Of a stretch of 64,000 nucleotides of DNA, positions 63,376-64,000 are shown piece by piece. The number at the start of each line of letters is the position of its first letter. The stretch's first letter is position 1. The notes below the pieces were generated by a model. It was not told the DNA's origin. It saw only the letters and a list, made by a program, of their open reading frames with translations, and did no database searches. The position numbers and the translations under genes are program-made. This DNA comes from Joostella atrarenae (GTDB lineage Bacteria; Bacteroidota; Bacteroidia; Flavobacteriales; Flavobacteriaceae): contig NZ_JAETXX010000002.1 of the NCBI RefSeq assembly GCF_021764745.1, positions 124,001 to 188,000 of the forward strand, in the 5' to 3' direction.

Positions 63376-63864
63376 ATGATTAATTATTTAAATTTAGATA
63401 AAGATAAAACAGCAGATACAGTTAAAGAACTTAATACGCTTTTAGCGGATTATCATTTATATTACCAAAAGTTAAGAAATTTCCATTGGAATATATTTGG
63501 TAAAAATTTCTTTGATTTACATGAAAAATTTGAGGAACTTTATGATGATGCTAAATTAAAAGTTGATGAGATTGCAGAGCGTATTTTAACGCTAAGACAC
63601 CAACCGGTTAGTAATCTATCTGATTATCTCAAAACTTCTAATGTTAAAGAATCCGATAGTGATAAAACGGATATGGAAATGATAGAAATCTTGTTAGAAG
63701 ACCACGGTATCATTTTAAAACAAATGAGAAAAGTAGTGGAAACTGCTGGAAACGGTGGAGATGAAGGTACTATCGATTTAATTGGAGCATATATTAGAGA
63801 GTTAGAAAAAACTTCATGGATGCTAGATGCTTGGAGATTAAAAACTACAGGCGGATTAAAATAA
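63376..63864 (+). CDS. dps: Dps-family DNA-protecting, iron-storing protein
   Basis: The 162-residue ferritin-like protein has the ferroxidase-site segment of Dps: LADYHLYYQKLRNFHWNIFGKNF with the His, then FFDLHEKFEELYDDAKLKVDEIAERI with the Asp and Glu ligands shared across the dimer. Dps dodecamers oxidise Fe(II) with peroxide and shield DNA. I choose ATG 63376 (MINYLNLDKDKTADT). The frame extends 22 codons upstream with no Dps-like sequence. The next gene starts 26 bases after the stop. Confidence 0.94.
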   Translation: MINYLNLDKDKTADTVKELNTLLADYHLYYQKLRNFHWNIFGKNFFDLHEKFEELYDDAKLKVDEIAERILTLRHQPVSNLSDYLKTSNVKESDSDKTDMEMIEILLEDHGIILKQMRKVVETAGNGGDEGTIDLIGAYIRELEKTSWMLDAWRLKTTGGLK

Positions 63865-63890
63865 TATTATAATTAATTTCACGTAATTCT

Positions 63891-64000
63891 ATGGAAGAGA
63901 GATTAGAATCTGCGTGGGATAAAATGTTAGAACAGTTAGGCTCATGGCTAGATGCAATAGTTGTGGGTCTTCCTAATGTTATATTGGCAATTGTAGTTTT
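63891..64000 (+). CDS. Start of a membrane protein, possibly a mechanosensitive channel (truncated by window end)
   Basis: Only the first 36 codons are present (MEERLESAWDKMLEQLGSWL, then a hydrophobic helix beginning DAIVVGLPNVILAIVV). The amphipathic start followed by a helix with LPN recalls the N-terminus of small MscS-type mechanosensitive channels in Bacteroidota. The evidence is too short for certainty. It may be co-transcribed with dps. Confidence 0.45.
   Translation, partial: MEERLESAWDKMLEQLGSWLDAIVVGLPNVILAIVV

Noticed and set aside
1-64000. tRNA or rRNA genes, insertion sequences, integrase or attachment sites
   Set aside because: Reading both strands, I found no T-loop (GGTTCGAATCC-like) with matching cloverleaf, no rRNA-like stretch, no transposase or integrase frame and no terminal inverted repeats. 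A tRNAscan or ISfinder search would be decisive.

Overview
The window is 64 kb of AT-rich chromosome (roughly one third G+C by eye) from a member of the Bacteroidota, most likely a marine Flavobacteriaceae. The signs are the long class II ketol-acid reductoisomerase in an ilvD-B-N-C-A operon, promoters that fit the Bacteroidota consensus TTG-N19-TAnnTTTG (clearest before rpsA), few Shine-Dalgarno sequences, some TTG and GTG starts, DUF6428 and ACR3 in the arsenic operon, and many flavobacterial-type lipoproteins. It reads as core chromosome with a few accessory modules. I see no rRNA, tRNA, insertion sequence, prophage or CRISPR array.

Layout. 0-3.6 kb: secreted proteins, then a universal stress protein coupled to a hexapeptide-repeat transferase. 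3.6-6.2 kb: an arsenic operon (arsR, DUF6428, a CX5R phosphatase/arsenate-reductase-like protein, acr3). 6.5-8.8 kb: 5-oxoprolinase pxpABC. 9.6-12.4 kb: an unknown acidic protein, a seven-helix membrane protein, and a NarX/NarL-type histidine kinase and regulator. 12.4-24.9 kb: GH20 hexosaminidase, Lon, Cmk, MFS transporter, ribosomal protein S1, photolyase, DUF2911 protein, aldehyde dehydrogenase. 24.9-32.3 kb: the branched-chain amino acid operon, headed by an isoleucine-rich leader peptide and a transcription attenuator. 32.4-36.1 kb: GapN-like dehydrogenase, DUF2007 protein, fasciclin protein, nitroreductase. 36.3-41.7 kb: a Fur-family regulator with a P1B-4 metal ATPase, then a two-subunit molybdenum hydroxylase. 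41.7-51.9 kb: DUF1853 protein, transporters, sorbosone dehydrogenase-like lipoprotein, outer-membrane phospholipase A-like protein, OmpA lipoprotein, a thioredoxin/MsrA-like fusion, bestrophin, and a pseudouridine synthase. 52.0-52.4 kb: a tandem array of a 43-bp palindromic unit. 52.5-59.9 kb: an unknown protein, a membrane hydrolase-like protein, CotH-like lipoprotein, NhaA and two outer-membrane barrel proteins. 60.0-61.5 kb: a three-gene HipBST-type toxin-antitoxin locus with two upstream operator-like palindromes. 61.8-64 kb: MnmE, Dps and the start of a membrane protein.

The observations most worth following up are: (1) the ilv attenuator, where leader peptide, antiterminator and terminator can all be drawn from the sequence; (2) the split HipBST locus with its SIS-motif kinase; (3) the 43-bp palindromic tandem array; (4) dyads around the Fur-family regulator and P1B-4 ATPase; (5) the thioredoxin/MsrA-like fusion. 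All functional calls come from reading motifs and recalling families. No database search was run.
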